This document shows positions 28,631-38,565 of a stretch of DNA of 64,000 nucleotides, piece after piece. Each line of letters opens with the position of its first letter. Positions within the stretch are counted from its first letter, which is position 1. The stretch is from Rhodanobacter ginsengisoli (lineage in GTDB: Bacteria; Pseudomonadota; Gammaproteobacteria; Xanthomonadales; Rhodanobacteraceae), in NCBI RefSeq assembly GCF_042657065.1, contig NZ_JBHSNF010000001.1:372001-436000 (forward strand). The letters run 5' to 3'. The position numbers were made by a program, and so were the translations under genes. The notes under the pieces were generated by a model, which ran no database searches, had not been told where the DNA came from, and saw only the letters and a list, made by a program, of their open reading frames with translations.

Positions 28631-29191
28631 TCAGGCGGTGCGTGGTTCAATCCGGACGGCGAGTGCCGCGGCGCCGTGGCGCAGTGTGACCGGGGCGGCT
28701 GGACGGCCGGAGGACAACCAGGCATCGCCGGCATGCAGCGGCCCATCGACGGTGTCGATCACGCCGCCGGCGCAATGGACCAGCACGATCGCCGGATCCA
28801 CCGCGCGGTCTCCGGGCTGCCGCCACGGCAGCACTTCACCGCGCACCTGCGTGCGACGGGACATCAGGTTGAAATCACGGGTCGCGCCGTCGATCAGGGT
28901 CACCGCCACCGCAGCTTCGCCGGGGAATGCAAACGGCTGCAGGGGCACGCTCAGCGCATGGACGCGGTCATCGTCGAGGGTCATCGTGAAGCCATTGCCG
29001 TCGAGCAGCACGATCTGCCGGTCGATACCCGGGAAACGCGAGAACGGTGCGTCGCTGTCGACTTCGGCAACGCTGACCCGCCACAGGAAATCGCCACTGC
29101 CTGCGTCCGCCGGATGGACGGCTATTTCGCGAGTGCGGCCGAGACCGTTTCTCCATGGCTGCGGCGGGCAATCCTGCAGGCGGATGATCAT
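28631..29191 (-). CDS. HutD/Ves family protein
   Basis: 186 aa, single-domain double-stranded beta-helix protein of the HutD/Ves (DUF886) family: PPQPWRNGLGRTREIA at the N-terminus, FLWRVSVAEVDSDAPFSRFP, RQIVLLDGNGFTM and FNLMSRR are signature stretches. Pseudomonas HutD has been proposed as a governor of histidine-utilisation genes, but no hut gene lies nearby. The open frame extends to 29404; ATG 29191 is the first that gives the family N-terminus. First gene of the minus-strand run through YchJ. Confidence 0.88.
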   Translation of the reverse strand: MIIRLQDCPPQPWRNGLGRTREIAVHPADAGSGDFLWRVSVAEVDSDAPFSRFPGIDRQIVLLDGNGFTMTLDDDRVHALSVPLQPFAFPGEAAVAVTLIDGATRDFNLMSRRTQVRGEVLPWRQPGDRAVDPAIVLVHCAGGVIDTVDGPLHAGDAWLSSGRPAAPVTLRHGAAALAVRIEPRTA

Positions 29192-29949
29192 GGGTTTCGC
29201 CGGTGCATGCGCTGGAAGGGCGACGGGGCGTCGAGCATAACGTTGCGGCACTCCTGGGTCATCACGCCGGCGATGGATGAACGCGGCACGCAAGATCCTT
29301 ACGTCGTCGAGAGGCATTCCTTCGAGAGCAGCGGGACCCGCTTCCGGGGACGATGGCATGGCCGCCGTGCGCAGCGATCGGCACGCGGGGGCACCATTGG
29401 ACACATGGGGTCACTGTGAGGCGCGCCATCGGGTCGGCCGGCGACGGTCTTGCTCGCCGGAAGCACTCTCATCGCGACATCGCCGATCGGGCCGGATCGG
29501 CATGTGGCTTCCCTTGCGGGCGCGCATGCGCCGACGCCGGATGCCCCACTCGGCAGGCGCGACGTGCGGGGCTGCACGGGTGGGGCTCCGGCCGATACCC
29601 GGTGGAATATGCCCGCCCGAGGTTCGTGCTTGTCTCGAAATGAAGGCGACAGCGCTGTCACCACGGTGCCGTCACGTGATGGAACAGAGATTGCATGGAG
29701 ATCCTCACGCAATCACGTTCCTGCGACGTGGGTTGAATATCATCCACCCCTTTGGTGATCCACTGGATTCCTCGCGGGTGGCAACCGGGTCATACCAGGC
29801 AAGGCACTATCAAGGTGGATTTACAGGCAGATGAGGAGAGTGAATACGGCGTTTGACGAAAAGCGGTGGACAACGGAGGATGAGCGCGGCGACAACGCCG
29901 ATCGGCTTTCGATCCTTCGGACCTCCGGTCCGTGGCGGGGCGTCGGGTG
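29192..29949. other. 758-base gene-free stretch
   Basis: Lies between divergent hutD and the first GGDEF/EAL gene. Open frames on both strands (for example 29277-29834 plus and 29299-29712 minus) have no recognisable family, no good ribosome-binding site and scrambled composition. I see no strong promoter, terminator or repeat. It may carry a long upstream control region or a decayed gene. Confidence 0.5.
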
Positions 29950-32907
29950 ATGAATCTCCGGCTCGCCCCGCCTCTCGAAACGCCTGCGGGTGCCGCACCG
30001 CTGGTGTGGCTCAGCCGGCTGATCGAAGCCAACACACCGATGGAAGTCGGCGCCCTGATCGTTGAATCGGCCGAATCCCTGCCCGATTGCAGGCGCGTGA
30101 GCCTGTTCTGGGACGAGGCCGAAGCGCACCCTTATGGGGCGCCAGGCACGTCGGACGAAATTGCCTGGGCCCGGCGTGCGCTCACCGGCGACGGGCTGTG
30201 CCTTGCCGACGATGATTGTCGCGTGGCTTGGCGCCTGATGCCGGGCGAACGCTTCGTGCTACTGCTGGATTTCAGCTGCGCGCAGTCGGTTGCGCGGATT
30301 CGCGAGCTTCTCGATTCGAACCTCGCACAGGCTATACGCCGCCTGCGTCACGTGCTGGATCTGGCGGACCTGCACCGGTCGCACGGGTTGCTGGAGCGCT
30401 CGGAAAGTCTGCAGCGCGCGCTGTTCGCGATATCCGACCTGGCCGGCTCCGAGCGGGAGATGCCTGAACTGCTGCGGGGCATTCATGCCATCGTCTGCAC
30501 GCTGATGTACGGCGAAAACTTCTTCATCGTGCGGCACGATCCCGAGCGCGGCACGCTGCGGTTCCTGTATTTCGTCGACGCCGAGGACATCGAGGTGCCC
30601 GACACCAGCCGGGACGTACTGCTGGAGGATTTGCGCCACACGCTTACCTGGCATCTGCTGACCGGCGGCAAGCCGCTGATGGGCTCGCTCGATCAGGTGC
30701 GTGAACAGGTGGACGGGGAGCTGGTCGTGAACGGCCCGGACAGCGACGACTGGCTTGGCGTACCGATGCTTCGAAACGGCCAGGTGCTGGGGGCACTGGT
30801 AGTGCAGAGCTACCGCGAGGCATTGGTGTACTCCGATGAGGACCGCGCGCTGCTGGAGTTCGTGGGCAGCCACATCCTTACCGCGCTGGAGCGCAAGCAG
30901 AGCAAGGACGAACTGGAGACCCGCGTGCGCCTGCGCACGCAGGAACTGGCCCAAGCCAACCGTGGCCTGCAACTGGAAATCGAGGAGCGCCAGCGTTCCG
31001 AGCAACTGCAGGCGTCGTTGTTCCAGCTGGCCCAGCTGGCCACGGCCGACATCGATGAACACGAATTCTATCGGCGGGTGCACGCCGTGGTCGGGGCGCT
31101 GATCAACGCGGAGAACTTCTTCATCGGTCTGGTCGATCAGACCGTGGCCATGATGAGATTCGCCTACGTCGTCGATGTCACCGGTGAAGCGTACGAGGAT
31201 CGGCCGCTGGTGCGCGGTCTCAGCGAATACGTCATGGCGCATGGGCCGCTGATCACCGACAAGGCAACCGTGTTCGACATGGCCGCGCGCGGGCTCGTCG
31301 AGCTGAAGGCCGTGGGATCGATTTCGGCGTGCTGGCTGGGTGTGCCGCTGATGGTGGGGGAGGAGGTGATCGGCCTGGTGGCGGTACAGAGCTATGCCGA
31401 GGAAGTGGCCTACGACCTGGCCGATCAGGAGCTGCTTTCCTTCGCCGCGCTGCAGATCGCCAACAGCATCTACCGACGCCGTTCGGCCGCCTCGTTGCAC
31501 GAGGCCAATACGCAGCTGGAGCGACGTGTGGAGGAGCGTACGCACGAGTTGCGCCAGCAGATCCGCCAGCGTGAAGAGATCCAGGAACAGCTGAAGCATC
31601 AGGTGATGCACGATCCGCTGACCGGACTGCCCAACCGGGGTTTCCTGCGCGATCGGCTGGGTCGCGTGCTGGGATTGATGAAGCGCGAGCCGCGCAGGCG
31701 GTGCGCGCTGCTCTACCTGGATGTCGACCGCTTCAAGGTGATCAACGACAGCCTGGGGCATCTGGCCGGCGATCAATTCCTGCAGGAGGTGGCCCGTCGG
31801 CTGCTGTGCTGCGTACGCGACCCGGATCTGGTCGCGCGGCTTTCCGGGGATGAGTTCGCGATCCTGCTGGAGGACGTACCGCTGCCGGCCACCGCGGTCA
31901 GCGTGGCGCAACGGATTCTCTCCACGCTTGGCATGCCGTTGCTGATGGCGGGCAGGGAACTGGAACCGTCCGCCAGCATCGGTATCGCCATCGGCGACGC
32001 AAGCTATGCCGGCGCCGACGAAGTGCTGCGTGACGCCGACATCGCGCTGTATCGCGCCAAGGAAAAGGGCCGCAAGCGCTTCGAACTGTTCGACGAGACG
32101 CTGGCGAAGAACGTGGTCGATGTACTGACCCTGGAGGGCGAGTTGCGCCATGCCCTCCTGCACGACGAATTCGAGCCCTACTTCCAGCCGATCTGCCGCC
32201 TCGATGGTGGCCAGGTGCTGGGCTACGAGGCGCTGATCCGCTGGAATCATCCACGGCGTGGCCTGCTCAAGCCGGATGATTTCATCAAGATCGCCCAGGA
32301 CTGCGGGATGATCGAGGCAATCGACTGGCGCATGTTCGAGCTCAGCTGCCGTGCGCTGGCGGGCTATGACGAGGGTGAGCCCTTCATGACGTTGAATGTC
32401 TCGGCACTGCACCTGGGCAGCGCGGATTTCGACGCGCGCCTGCTCGAGCTGGTCGGGCGCAGCGGTCTGCCGCCGGGGCGACTGATCGCCGAAGTGACCG
32501 AAGGCGCGCTGATCGAGAACCCCGAGCGCGTGCGGGCCATGCTGGAGCGGTTGCGCAGCTTCGGGGTGGGCGCGGCCCTGGACGATTTCGGCACGGGCTA
32601 CTCCTCGCTCAGCTACCTGCATTCGCTGCCCCTGCGCATGTTGAAAATCGACCGCGCGTTCGTGTGCGAGCTGAACAAGGGCAGCAACACCAGCAGCACC
32701 CGGGTGGTCGCGGCGATCCTTGCGCTGGCACGGGCGCTGGATATCCAGGTGATCGCCGAAGGCATCGAAACCGAAGTCGAGCGCGCCGCCCTGCTGGCGA
32801 TGGGTTGCGAGATGGGCCAGGGCTACCTGCTGGGCCATCCCGAACCGATGCGTGCGCGACTGGCACCCCATCATCCACCCGTGCCGACAGGGAGCCTGGA
32901 GGCATGA
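29950..32907 (+). CDS. GAF-GAF-GGDEF-EAL cyclic-di-GMP enzyme, paralogue 1
   Basis: 985 aa, soluble. Domains in order: a conserved N-terminal module (about 1-140, starting WLSRLIEANTPMEVGALI), two GAF-like modules that resemble each other and share the motif ENFFI (near residues 190 and 390), each followed by a coiled coil, then GGDEF and EAL. The cyclase motif is SGDEF (632-636), preceded by an inhibitory-site RDPD. The phosphodiesterase residues are intact: EALIRW (Glu760), NVSALHL, EVTEGAL, DDFGTGYSS, KIDRAF and AEGIET. Both activities are therefore possible. The start is uncertain: ATG 29950 or GTG 29932. First of three tandem-like paralogues. Confidence 0.9.
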   Translation: MNLRLAPPLETPAGAAPLVWLSRLIEANTPMEVGALIVESAESLPDCRRVSLFWDEAEAHPYGAPGTSDEIAWARRALTGDGLCLADDDCRVAWRLMPGERFVLLLDFSCAQSVARIRELLDSNLAQAIRRLRHVLDLADLHRSHGLLERSESLQRALFAISDLAGSEREMPELLRGIHAIVCTLMYGENFFIVRHDPERGTLRFLYFVDAEDIEVPDTSRDVLLEDLRHTLTWHLLTGGKPLMGSLDQVREQVDGELVVNGPDSDDWLGVPMLRNGQVLGALVVQSYREALVYSDEDRALLEFVGSHILTALERKQSKDELETRVRLRTQELAQANRGLQLEIEERQRSEQLQASLFQLAQLATADIDEHEFYRRVHAVVGALINAENFFIGLVDQTVAMMRFAYVVDVTGEAYEDRPLVRGLSEYVMAHGPLITDKATVFDMAARGLVELKAVGSISACWLGVPLMVGEEVIGLVAVQSYAEEVAYDLADQELLSFAALQIANSIYRRRSAASLHEANTQLERRVEERTHELRQQIRQREEIQEQLKHQVMHDPLTGLPNRGFLRDRLGRVLGLMKREPRRRCALLYLDVDRFKVINDSLGHLAGDQFLQEVARRLLCCVRDPDLVARLSGDEFAILLEDVPLPATAVSVAQRILSTLGMPLLMAGRELEPSASIGIAIGDASYAGADEVLRDADIALYRAKEKGRKRFELFDETLAKNVVDVLTLEGELRHALLHDEFEPYFQPICRLDGGQVLGYEALIRWNHPRRGLLKPDDFIKIAQDCGMIEAIDWRMFELSCRALAGYDEGEPFMTLNVSALHLGSADFDARLLELVGRSGLPPGRLIAEVTEGALIENPERVRAMLERLRSFGVGAALDDFGTGYSSLSYLHSLPLRMLKIDRAFVCELNKGSNTSSTRVVAAILALARALDIQVIAEGIETEVERAALLAMGCEMGQGYLLGHPEPMRARLAPHHPPVPTGSLEA

Positions 32908-33076
32908 AACCGCGTGATGCGGGACGCCGCCGGCAGGCCGGGCGCGCCGAGGCCGATCAGCGGGGCAGGGTGTTCGCTGCCTGCGTCAGATGGAAGGATG
33001 ACTGTGCCGGGGCGTCCGTCGAGCCGGTGTTCGCGTGCCGTCGGCGCTCATCCCTGGCGGCGGTCGGCGGAGGCGT

Positions 33077-35182
33077 TCACGCGGTTCGCTCGATCAGTCG
33101 CCGGAACGGCGGCAGCGCCTTCAGCATGCCGCTGCCGTAGCGTTTGGTCACCACGCGGCGATCCAGCAGCACGATGCGACCGCGGTCGGTTTCGTTGCGG
33201 ATCAGGCGACCGCAGTACTGGGTGAGCAGGCGCGTGGCCTCGGGAATGCTGACCTCCATGAACGGATTGCGTCCGCGCGATTCCAGCCATTCGGCGTAGG
33301 TGGCGCCGACCGGATCGGTCGGCACCGCGAACGGCAGCTGGGTGATCACCACCGTCTCGCACAGCTTGCCGGGCAGGTCGAGGCCCTCGCCGAACGAGGC
33401 CAGGCCGAACAGCGTGCTGCCCTTGCCGGCCTCGATGTCGGCGCAGTGCTCGGCGATCAGTTGCGACTTGCCCAGCGAACCCTGCGCGCGCACCTTGCGC
33501 ACCTGCGCGATCGGCAGCTTCTGCAGCACCCGGTCCAGTTTGGCGCGCGAGGTGAACAGCACCAGGTTGCCGGCGTCCCAGTCGAGGTGATCGGCCAGCC
33601 ACTGGCTGATCTCCTCGGCGTGGGCCTCGCGTGCATCCGGCAGGGTGCGCATCGCGGGCACTTCCAGCCGCGCCTGCGCGGCCAGGTCGAACGGCGAGGG
33701 CAGGCTCAGGGTGATCGCGTCGTCGGGCAGCCCCACCGCGTCGGCGAAACCGCGGAAGTTGCCGCCCGCGCTGAGCGTGGCCGAGGTCATCACCACGCCG
33801 CTGGCGTTGCCCCACAGCACGCTGCGCAGCAGGCCGCCGGCGGACACCGCCGAGGCATGGCAGACCAGTTGCTGGTCGCTGCCGAGGGTGACCCAGCGCG
33901 CCAGCGGCGGCGCCTCGTCGGGATCCTCGCTCGACCAGGCCCGCCAGCAGCTGGCCTGCTTGCCGATGCGTTCCAGTGCGATGCCGAGCTCGCGCGACAG
34001 GGCTTCCTGGGTCGGGCCGCCATCGGTCATCTCGACCACGGCCCGGCGCACCGCGGTGAGCCAGCGCTGGATCTCGCCGGTACTCAGGCTGAGCATGCGT
34101 GCGTGCTCGACCCACGGCGCGGGCAACTGGCCCAGCGAACCGCGGTACATCGGCTCGGTTTCGGCCGGATCGGGCAGCCAGCCCAGACGGATTTCCTTCT
34201 CCAGTTCCTCCAGCGCGTTGCTGAGTTCCTGCAGCTTCTCGTCGCCGCGATCGAGGCTGAGCTTGCCCAGGCTTTCCTTGTCGGTCAGCGAATAGGCCGC
34301 GTGCACCTGCCGGCCAAGTCGACTCAGCTGGCGCACGGTGGCGCTCATGTAGACCTCGCTGGCGCCGCGGTCGATCGCCTTGGCCGGCACGTGGTGGCCT
34401 TCGTCGAAGATATACAGCGTCTCGTCCGGCCGCGGCAGGATCACCCCGCCCCAGCCTTCTTCCTCGCCCGGCATGGTGAGATCGGCCAGCACCAGGTCCT
34501 GGTTGGCCACGATGATCTCGGCGTCGTCCACCGCGCGGCGCGCGGCGAAGAACGGGCAGATCATGAACTGGCCGCACTTGCGCCCGGTGCAGCCGCCGGC
34601 GCTGGTGGTCACCATCGGGCGCAGCAGATCGCTGACCGGTTCGGGCGCCGTGTCCATGTCGCCGTTCCATTCGTGCTGGTCGAAGGCGGTGCGCAGGCTG
34701 GCCAATGCCTGCTTGTCGCGCGGTTGCGGTGGCCTGGTCCACAACACCAGGTCCGCATCGAAACCGGCCAGACCCATCTGCGCGGTGTCGTTGATGCTGT
34801 TCACCGCCATCGCCAGGTTGCGCGGGCACAGGTAGCGGCCGCGCCCCTTGGCCAGCGCCACCTTCGCCTCGATGCCGTTGAGCTTGAGGTACAACGGGAT
34901 ATCGCGCTGTACCAGCTGTTCCTGCAGCGCCACCGTGGCCGTGGCGATCAGCAGCTTCTTCTTCTGGAAGCGCGCCACCTCCACCCCGGCGATCAGGTAG
35001 GCCATCGACTTGCCGGTGCCGGTCGGCGCCTCGATCACCGCCACGCCGCCGGTCGTGCCGAACGCCTTGGCCACCTCGGCGATCATCCGGCCCTGCGAGG
35101 CGCGCGCGCGGAAACCCGGCAGGCCGTCCTTCAGGCGGGCATAGGCGGCGCGGATGGCATCTTTGGTGGTGTCGGCGAGCAT
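33077..35182 (-). CDS. dinG: ATP-dependent DNA helicase DinG (XPD-like, Fe-S)
   Basis: 701 aa superfamily 2 5'-3' helicase that unwinds forks, D-loops and R-loops. Walker A APTGTGKS (52-59), Walker B box DEGH, a TSATLS motif and the C-terminal QYCGRLIRNETDRG motif VI are present. Four cysteines, Cys119, Cys198, Cys203 and Cys209, match the 4Fe-4S ligands of E. coli DinG (120, 194, 199, 205). It sits on the opposite strand between the first two c-di-GMP paralogues, convergent with the first and divergent from the second, 225 bases from the latter. Confidence 0.94.
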   Translation of the reverse strand: MLADTTKDAIRAAYARLKDGLPGFRARASQGRMIAEVAKAFGTTGGVAVIEAPTGTGKSMAYLIAGVEVARFQKKKLLIATATVALQEQLVQRDIPLYLKLNGIEAKVALAKGRGRYLCPRNLAMAVNSINDTAQMGLAGFDADLVLWTRPPQPRDKQALASLRTAFDQHEWNGDMDTAPEPVSDLLRPMVTTSAGGCTGRKCGQFMICPFFAARRAVDDAEIIVANQDLVLADLTMPGEEEGWGGVILPRPDETLYIFDEGHHVPAKAIDRGASEVYMSATVRQLSRLGRQVHAAYSLTDKESLGKLSLDRGDEKLQELSNALEELEKEIRLGWLPDPAETEPMYRGSLGQLPAPWVEHARMLSLSTGEIQRWLTAVRRAVVEMTDGGPTQEALSRELGIALERIGKQASCWRAWSSEDPDEAPPLARWVTLGSDQQLVCHASAVSAGGLLRSVLWGNASGVVMTSATLSAGGNFRGFADAVGLPDDAITLSLPSPFDLAAQARLEVPAMRTLPDAREAHAEEISQWLADHLDWDAGNLVLFTSRAKLDRVLQKLPIAQVRKVRAQGSLGKSQLIAEHCADIEAGKGSTLFGLASFGEGLDLPGKLCETVVITQLPFAVPTDPVGATYAEWLESRGRNPFMEVSIPEATRLLTQYCGRLIRNETDRGRIVLLDRRVVTKRYGSGMLKALPPFRRLIERTA

Positions 35183-35407
35183 GCGGGATGGAGAGCCTGT
35201 GGCGCGGATGACGCGTGGGTCGCGGCAGCGGCGAATTGTGCCGATGCGCGTCGCGCCGGAAAGGCCGCGCCCGAGTCAATCGGGCAGTCTATCGTCATTG
35301 CGTACCCGGGCGCAGACAAGTGCCCTGCACAGGTCCCGCCAGGGGCATTGCGCGGTATGCTGGTCCACGGGCGTTGGCCAGCCCGGGCTTGGGGGAGAGC
35401 TCCATCC

Positions 35408-38365
35408 ATGACGCATCGGGGTGCCATTGAGTCGACGCCGTCCGACAACAGCTCGTTGCAGCTGGTCTGGCTGGCACGACTGAGCGCCGCGCAAACGCCC
35501 GATGAAGTGGCCGAGGCGATCGCGCTGCTGGCGCAGGACCGGCCGGGTTGCATGGCGGCCTGCGTGGTGTGGCGACTGGACCATCCCACCTCGTGCCACA
35601 GCGTGCCGGCAACCCCGATCGACGCGGCCGATCGCACCTGGCTCGGCGACGCCAGCCGGGCGGGCGGCCCCCACGGGCATCCGGATCGGCAACGCGTCGC
35701 GATTCGCCTGTGCGAACAGCCCGAGGCCGCGGTGCTGCTGTTGCGCCTGCAGGCCGGCGTGGCCCCCGACGCATTTTTCGATGGCCTCGCCGCGCCTTTG
35801 CAACTCGCCGGCCTGCATCTGCGGCGCGCCTTGCAGTGGTCCGAACTGCAGGACTCGCACAAGCAGCTCGAGCGTTCGGAAAACCTGCAGCGCGCACTGT
35901 TCGCGATTTCCGACCTGGCCGGCTCCGAGCGCGACATGCCGGCGATGTTGCGCGGCATCCATGCCATCGTCAGCACCCTGATGTACGCGGAAAACTTCTT
36001 CATCGTGCTGCACAACGCCGTGCAGGACACGATCCGCTTCCTGTATTTCGTCGACGTGCAGGATCCGACGCCACCCGGCGACGGGGATGACCTGCCGCTG
36101 AGTGCGATCGAGTACACGCTGACCTGGTACGTGCTGCGCGACGGCAAGGCGCGCATGGGCGATGCCGAGGAACTGCGCAGCCAGGTGCGCGGGCCGGTCG
36201 CCCTGGTCGGTGCGGACAGCTACGACTGGCTCGGCGTGCCGATGATGCGCGAGGGCCGGCCCGCCGGTGTGCTGGTCGTGCAGAGTTATCAGCAGGACAT
36301 CGGTTTCACCGGCGAGGACCTGACCCTGCTGGAGTTTGTCGGCAGCCACATCCTCACCGCGCTGGAGCGCAAGCAGGGCAAGGACGACCTCGAGCAGCGG
36401 GTGCATCTGCGTACCCAGCAACTGGCCGAGGCCAATCGGGGCCTGCAGCTGGAAATCCTCGAGCGGCAGCGCGCCGAGCACCTGCAGGCGGCGTTGTTCC
36501 AGATCGCCCAGATGGCCACCGCGGATGTCGATCAGGAGGCGTTCTACCGGCGCGTGCACGAGGTGGTCGGTGAACTCCTGAATGCAGAGAACTTCTTCAT
36601 CGCCTTGCTCTCGGACGATCGCCAGCAGCTGACGTTTCCGTACGCGGTGGACGCGGTCAAGCGTCCGCCGGTCAGTCGCCAGCTCGGACGTGGCCTGAGC
36701 GAGTACGTGCTGCGCCTGGGTACCGCGCTGCGCGTCGACAATGCCGAGATCGAGGAACTCGATCAGCGCGGCGAGATCGCCCCGGGGCGCATGGGTTCGC
36801 CGGCGATATGCTGGCTGGGCGTGCCGCTGATCGTCGGCGACGAGGTGATCGGCCTGGTGACGGTGCAGAGTTACCGGCCGGAGGTGGTGTACGGGCCGGC
36901 CGACCAGGAACTGCTCAGCTTCGTCGCGTCGCAGATCGCCAACAGCGTGGCCCGGCGCCGTTCCGCCGAGTCGCTCAGGCGTGCCTACGAACAGCTCGAA
37001 CACCGGGTCGAGGAGCGCACGCTGGCGTTGCGCAACGAGATCGTCGAGCGCGAGCGCATGCAGGACCAGCTCAGGCACCAGGTCATGCACGATGCCCTGA
37101 CCGGGCTGCCGAACCGCAGCTACCTGCGCGACCGCATCGACCGCGTGCTGGCCGTGATCCGGCGCGAGTCGCAGCGTCACTGCGCGCTGCTGTACCTGGA
37201 TGTCGACCGCTTCAAGATCATCAACGACAGCCTCGGTCACCTGGCCGGCGACGAGGTACTGAAGGAGGTCGCGACCCGGCTCGCCAGTTGCGTGCGGCAT
37301 CCGGACCTGGTGGCCCGACTGGCGGGAGACGAATTCGCGATATTGCTGGAACAGGTGCAGTTGCCGGTGGATGCCACCGCCGTGGCGCAGCGCGTGATGG
37401 ATGCGCTGAGTGCACCCATGCAGATCGACGGCAAGGAGCTGCAGGTGACCGCCAGCGTGGGCATAGCGATCGCCGATGGAAACTACGTGGCAGCCGATGA
37501 GGTGCTGCGCGATGCCGACATCGCGCTGTATCGCTCGAAGGAGCTCGGGCGAAAGCGCTTCGAGCTGTTCGATGCGACGCTGGCCAAGAACGTGATCGAT
37601 GTGCTGGCGCTGGAGGGCGAACTGCGCAAGGCCCTGCAGCACGACCAGTTCGAGCCGTATTTCCAGCCGATCTGCCAGCTCGATGGGGGCCGGGTGCTGG
37701 GCTACGAAGCGCTGATCCGCTGGAACCACCCGTTGCGCGGCCTGCTGCAGCCCGCCGATTTCCTGAGGATCGCCGAGGACAGCGGCCTGATCGAGGTGAT
37801 CGACTGGCGCATGTTCGAGCTCAGCTGCCAGCTGCTGCTTCAGTACGCATCCGACGACACCTTCCTGACCCTGAACGTCTCCGCGTTGCATCTGCGTCAC
37901 GCGGATTTCGACACGCGCCTGATCCAGTTGCTGGAGCGTACCGGCCTGCCGCCGTCGCGGCTGGTGGTCGAGGTCACCGAAGGCGCGCTGCTGGACAACC
38001 CCGAGCGCGTGCGCGCCACACTGGAGCGCCTGCGGGTGATCGGCGTAGGTGCCGCGCTGGACGACTTCGGCACCGGCTACTCCTCGCTCAGCTACCTGCA
38101 TTCGCTGCCGCTGCGCATCCTGAAGATCGATCGCGCCTTCGTGCAGGAGCTGGACAAGGGCGCCAATACCAGCAGCACCACGGTGGTGGCGGCGATCCTC
38201 GCACTGGCGCGCGCGCTGAACATCCAGGTCATCGCCGAAGGCATCGAGACCGAGATCCAGCGTGCGGCCCTCACCGCGATGGGCTGCGACATGGCTCAGG
38301 GCTATCTGATCGGGCGTCCGTCACCGATCGCCTTCTGGTTGGAATCCCGCGCCGCGGGTGCGTGA
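35408..38365 (+). CDS. GAF-GAF-GGDEF-EAL cyclic-di-GMP enzyme, paralogue 2
   Basis: 985 aa, the same length and architecture as its neighbours. N-terminal module begins LVWLARLSAAQTPDEVAEAI; the GAF-like modules carry YAENFFIVLHN and NAENFFIALLS. The cyclase motif is AGDEF (639-643) with inhibitory-site RHPD; the EAL residues are complete (EALIRW with Glu767, NVSALHL, EVTEGALLDN, DDFGTGYSS, KIDRAF, AEGIET). GGGGGAGAG about eight bases before ATG 35408 fixes the start, although the frame is open upstream through dinG. The different N-terminal module and GAF sequences suggest a different signal from paralogues 1 and 3. Confidence 0.92.
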   Translation: MTHRGAIESTPSDNSSLQLVWLARLSAAQTPDEVAEAIALLAQDRPGCMAACVVWRLDHPTSCHSVPATPIDAADRTWLGDASRAGGPHGHPDRQRVAIRLCEQPEAAVLLLRLQAGVAPDAFFDGLAAPLQLAGLHLRRALQWSELQDSHKQLERSENLQRALFAISDLAGSERDMPAMLRGIHAIVSTLMYAENFFIVLHNAVQDTIRFLYFVDVQDPTPPGDGDDLPLSAIEYTLTWYVLRDGKARMGDAEELRSQVRGPVALVGADSYDWLGVPMMREGRPAGVLVVQSYQQDIGFTGEDLTLLEFVGSHILTALERKQGKDDLEQRVHLRTQQLAEANRGLQLEILERQRAEHLQAALFQIAQMATADVDQEAFYRRVHEVVGELLNAENFFIALLSDDRQQLTFPYAVDAVKRPPVSRQLGRGLSEYVLRLGTALRVDNAEIEELDQRGEIAPGRMGSPAICWLGVPLIVGDEVIGLVTVQSYRPEVVYGPADQELLSFVASQIANSVARRRSAESLRRAYEQLEHRVEERTLALRNEIVERERMQDQLRHQVMHDALTGLPNRSYLRDRIDRVLAVIRRESQRHCALLYLDVDRFKIINDSLGHLAGDEVLKEVATRLASCVRHPDLVARLAGDEFAILLEQVQLPVDATAVAQRVMDALSAPMQIDGKELQVTASVGIAIADGNYVAADEVLRDADIALYRSKELGRKRFELFDATLAKNVIDVLALEGELRKALQHDQFEPYFQPICQLDGGRVLGYEALIRWNHPLRGLLQPADFLRIAEDSGLIEVIDWRMFELSCQLLLQYASDDTFLTLNVSALHLRHADFDTRLIQLLERTGLPPSRLVVEVTEGALLDNPERVRATLERLRVIGVGAALDDFGTGYSSLSYLHSLPLRILKIDRAFVQELDKGANTSSTTVVAAILALARALNIQVIAEGIETEIQRAALTAMGCDMAQGYLIGRPSPIAFWLESRAAGA

Positions 38366-38565
38366 CCGGCGCAAGGATCGCGCTGTCCGGGGGTGCCACG
38401 ATGGGCTGCTGTCACGGCTGGCTCAAGCCGGCGACGCCCGGGCCGATATCATCGTATGGATAACCTCGATCTCCGGCGCCACGCGACACCGATTGACAGT
38501 GGTGGCGACCGCGGCGGCGCGGGGTTCGTGTTTCGGCGGGTCAGCGCCGGAGTCGGGTCATTCGG

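Noticed and set aside
29277..29834. 185-aa ORF in the gap before paralogue 1
   Set aside because: No family, no start signals, and a competing equally poor frame on the other strand.
33035..35407. Plus-strand extension that would give paralogue 2 about 1776 aa
   Set aside because: The extra 791 residues are antisense to dinG. A good ribosome-binding site precedes ATG 35408, and the resulting length equals paralogue 1.
35276..38101. 941-aa minus-strand open frame opposite c-di-GMP paralogue 2
   Set aside because: Shadow of a conserved gene; similar shadows appear opposite paralogues 1 and 3.
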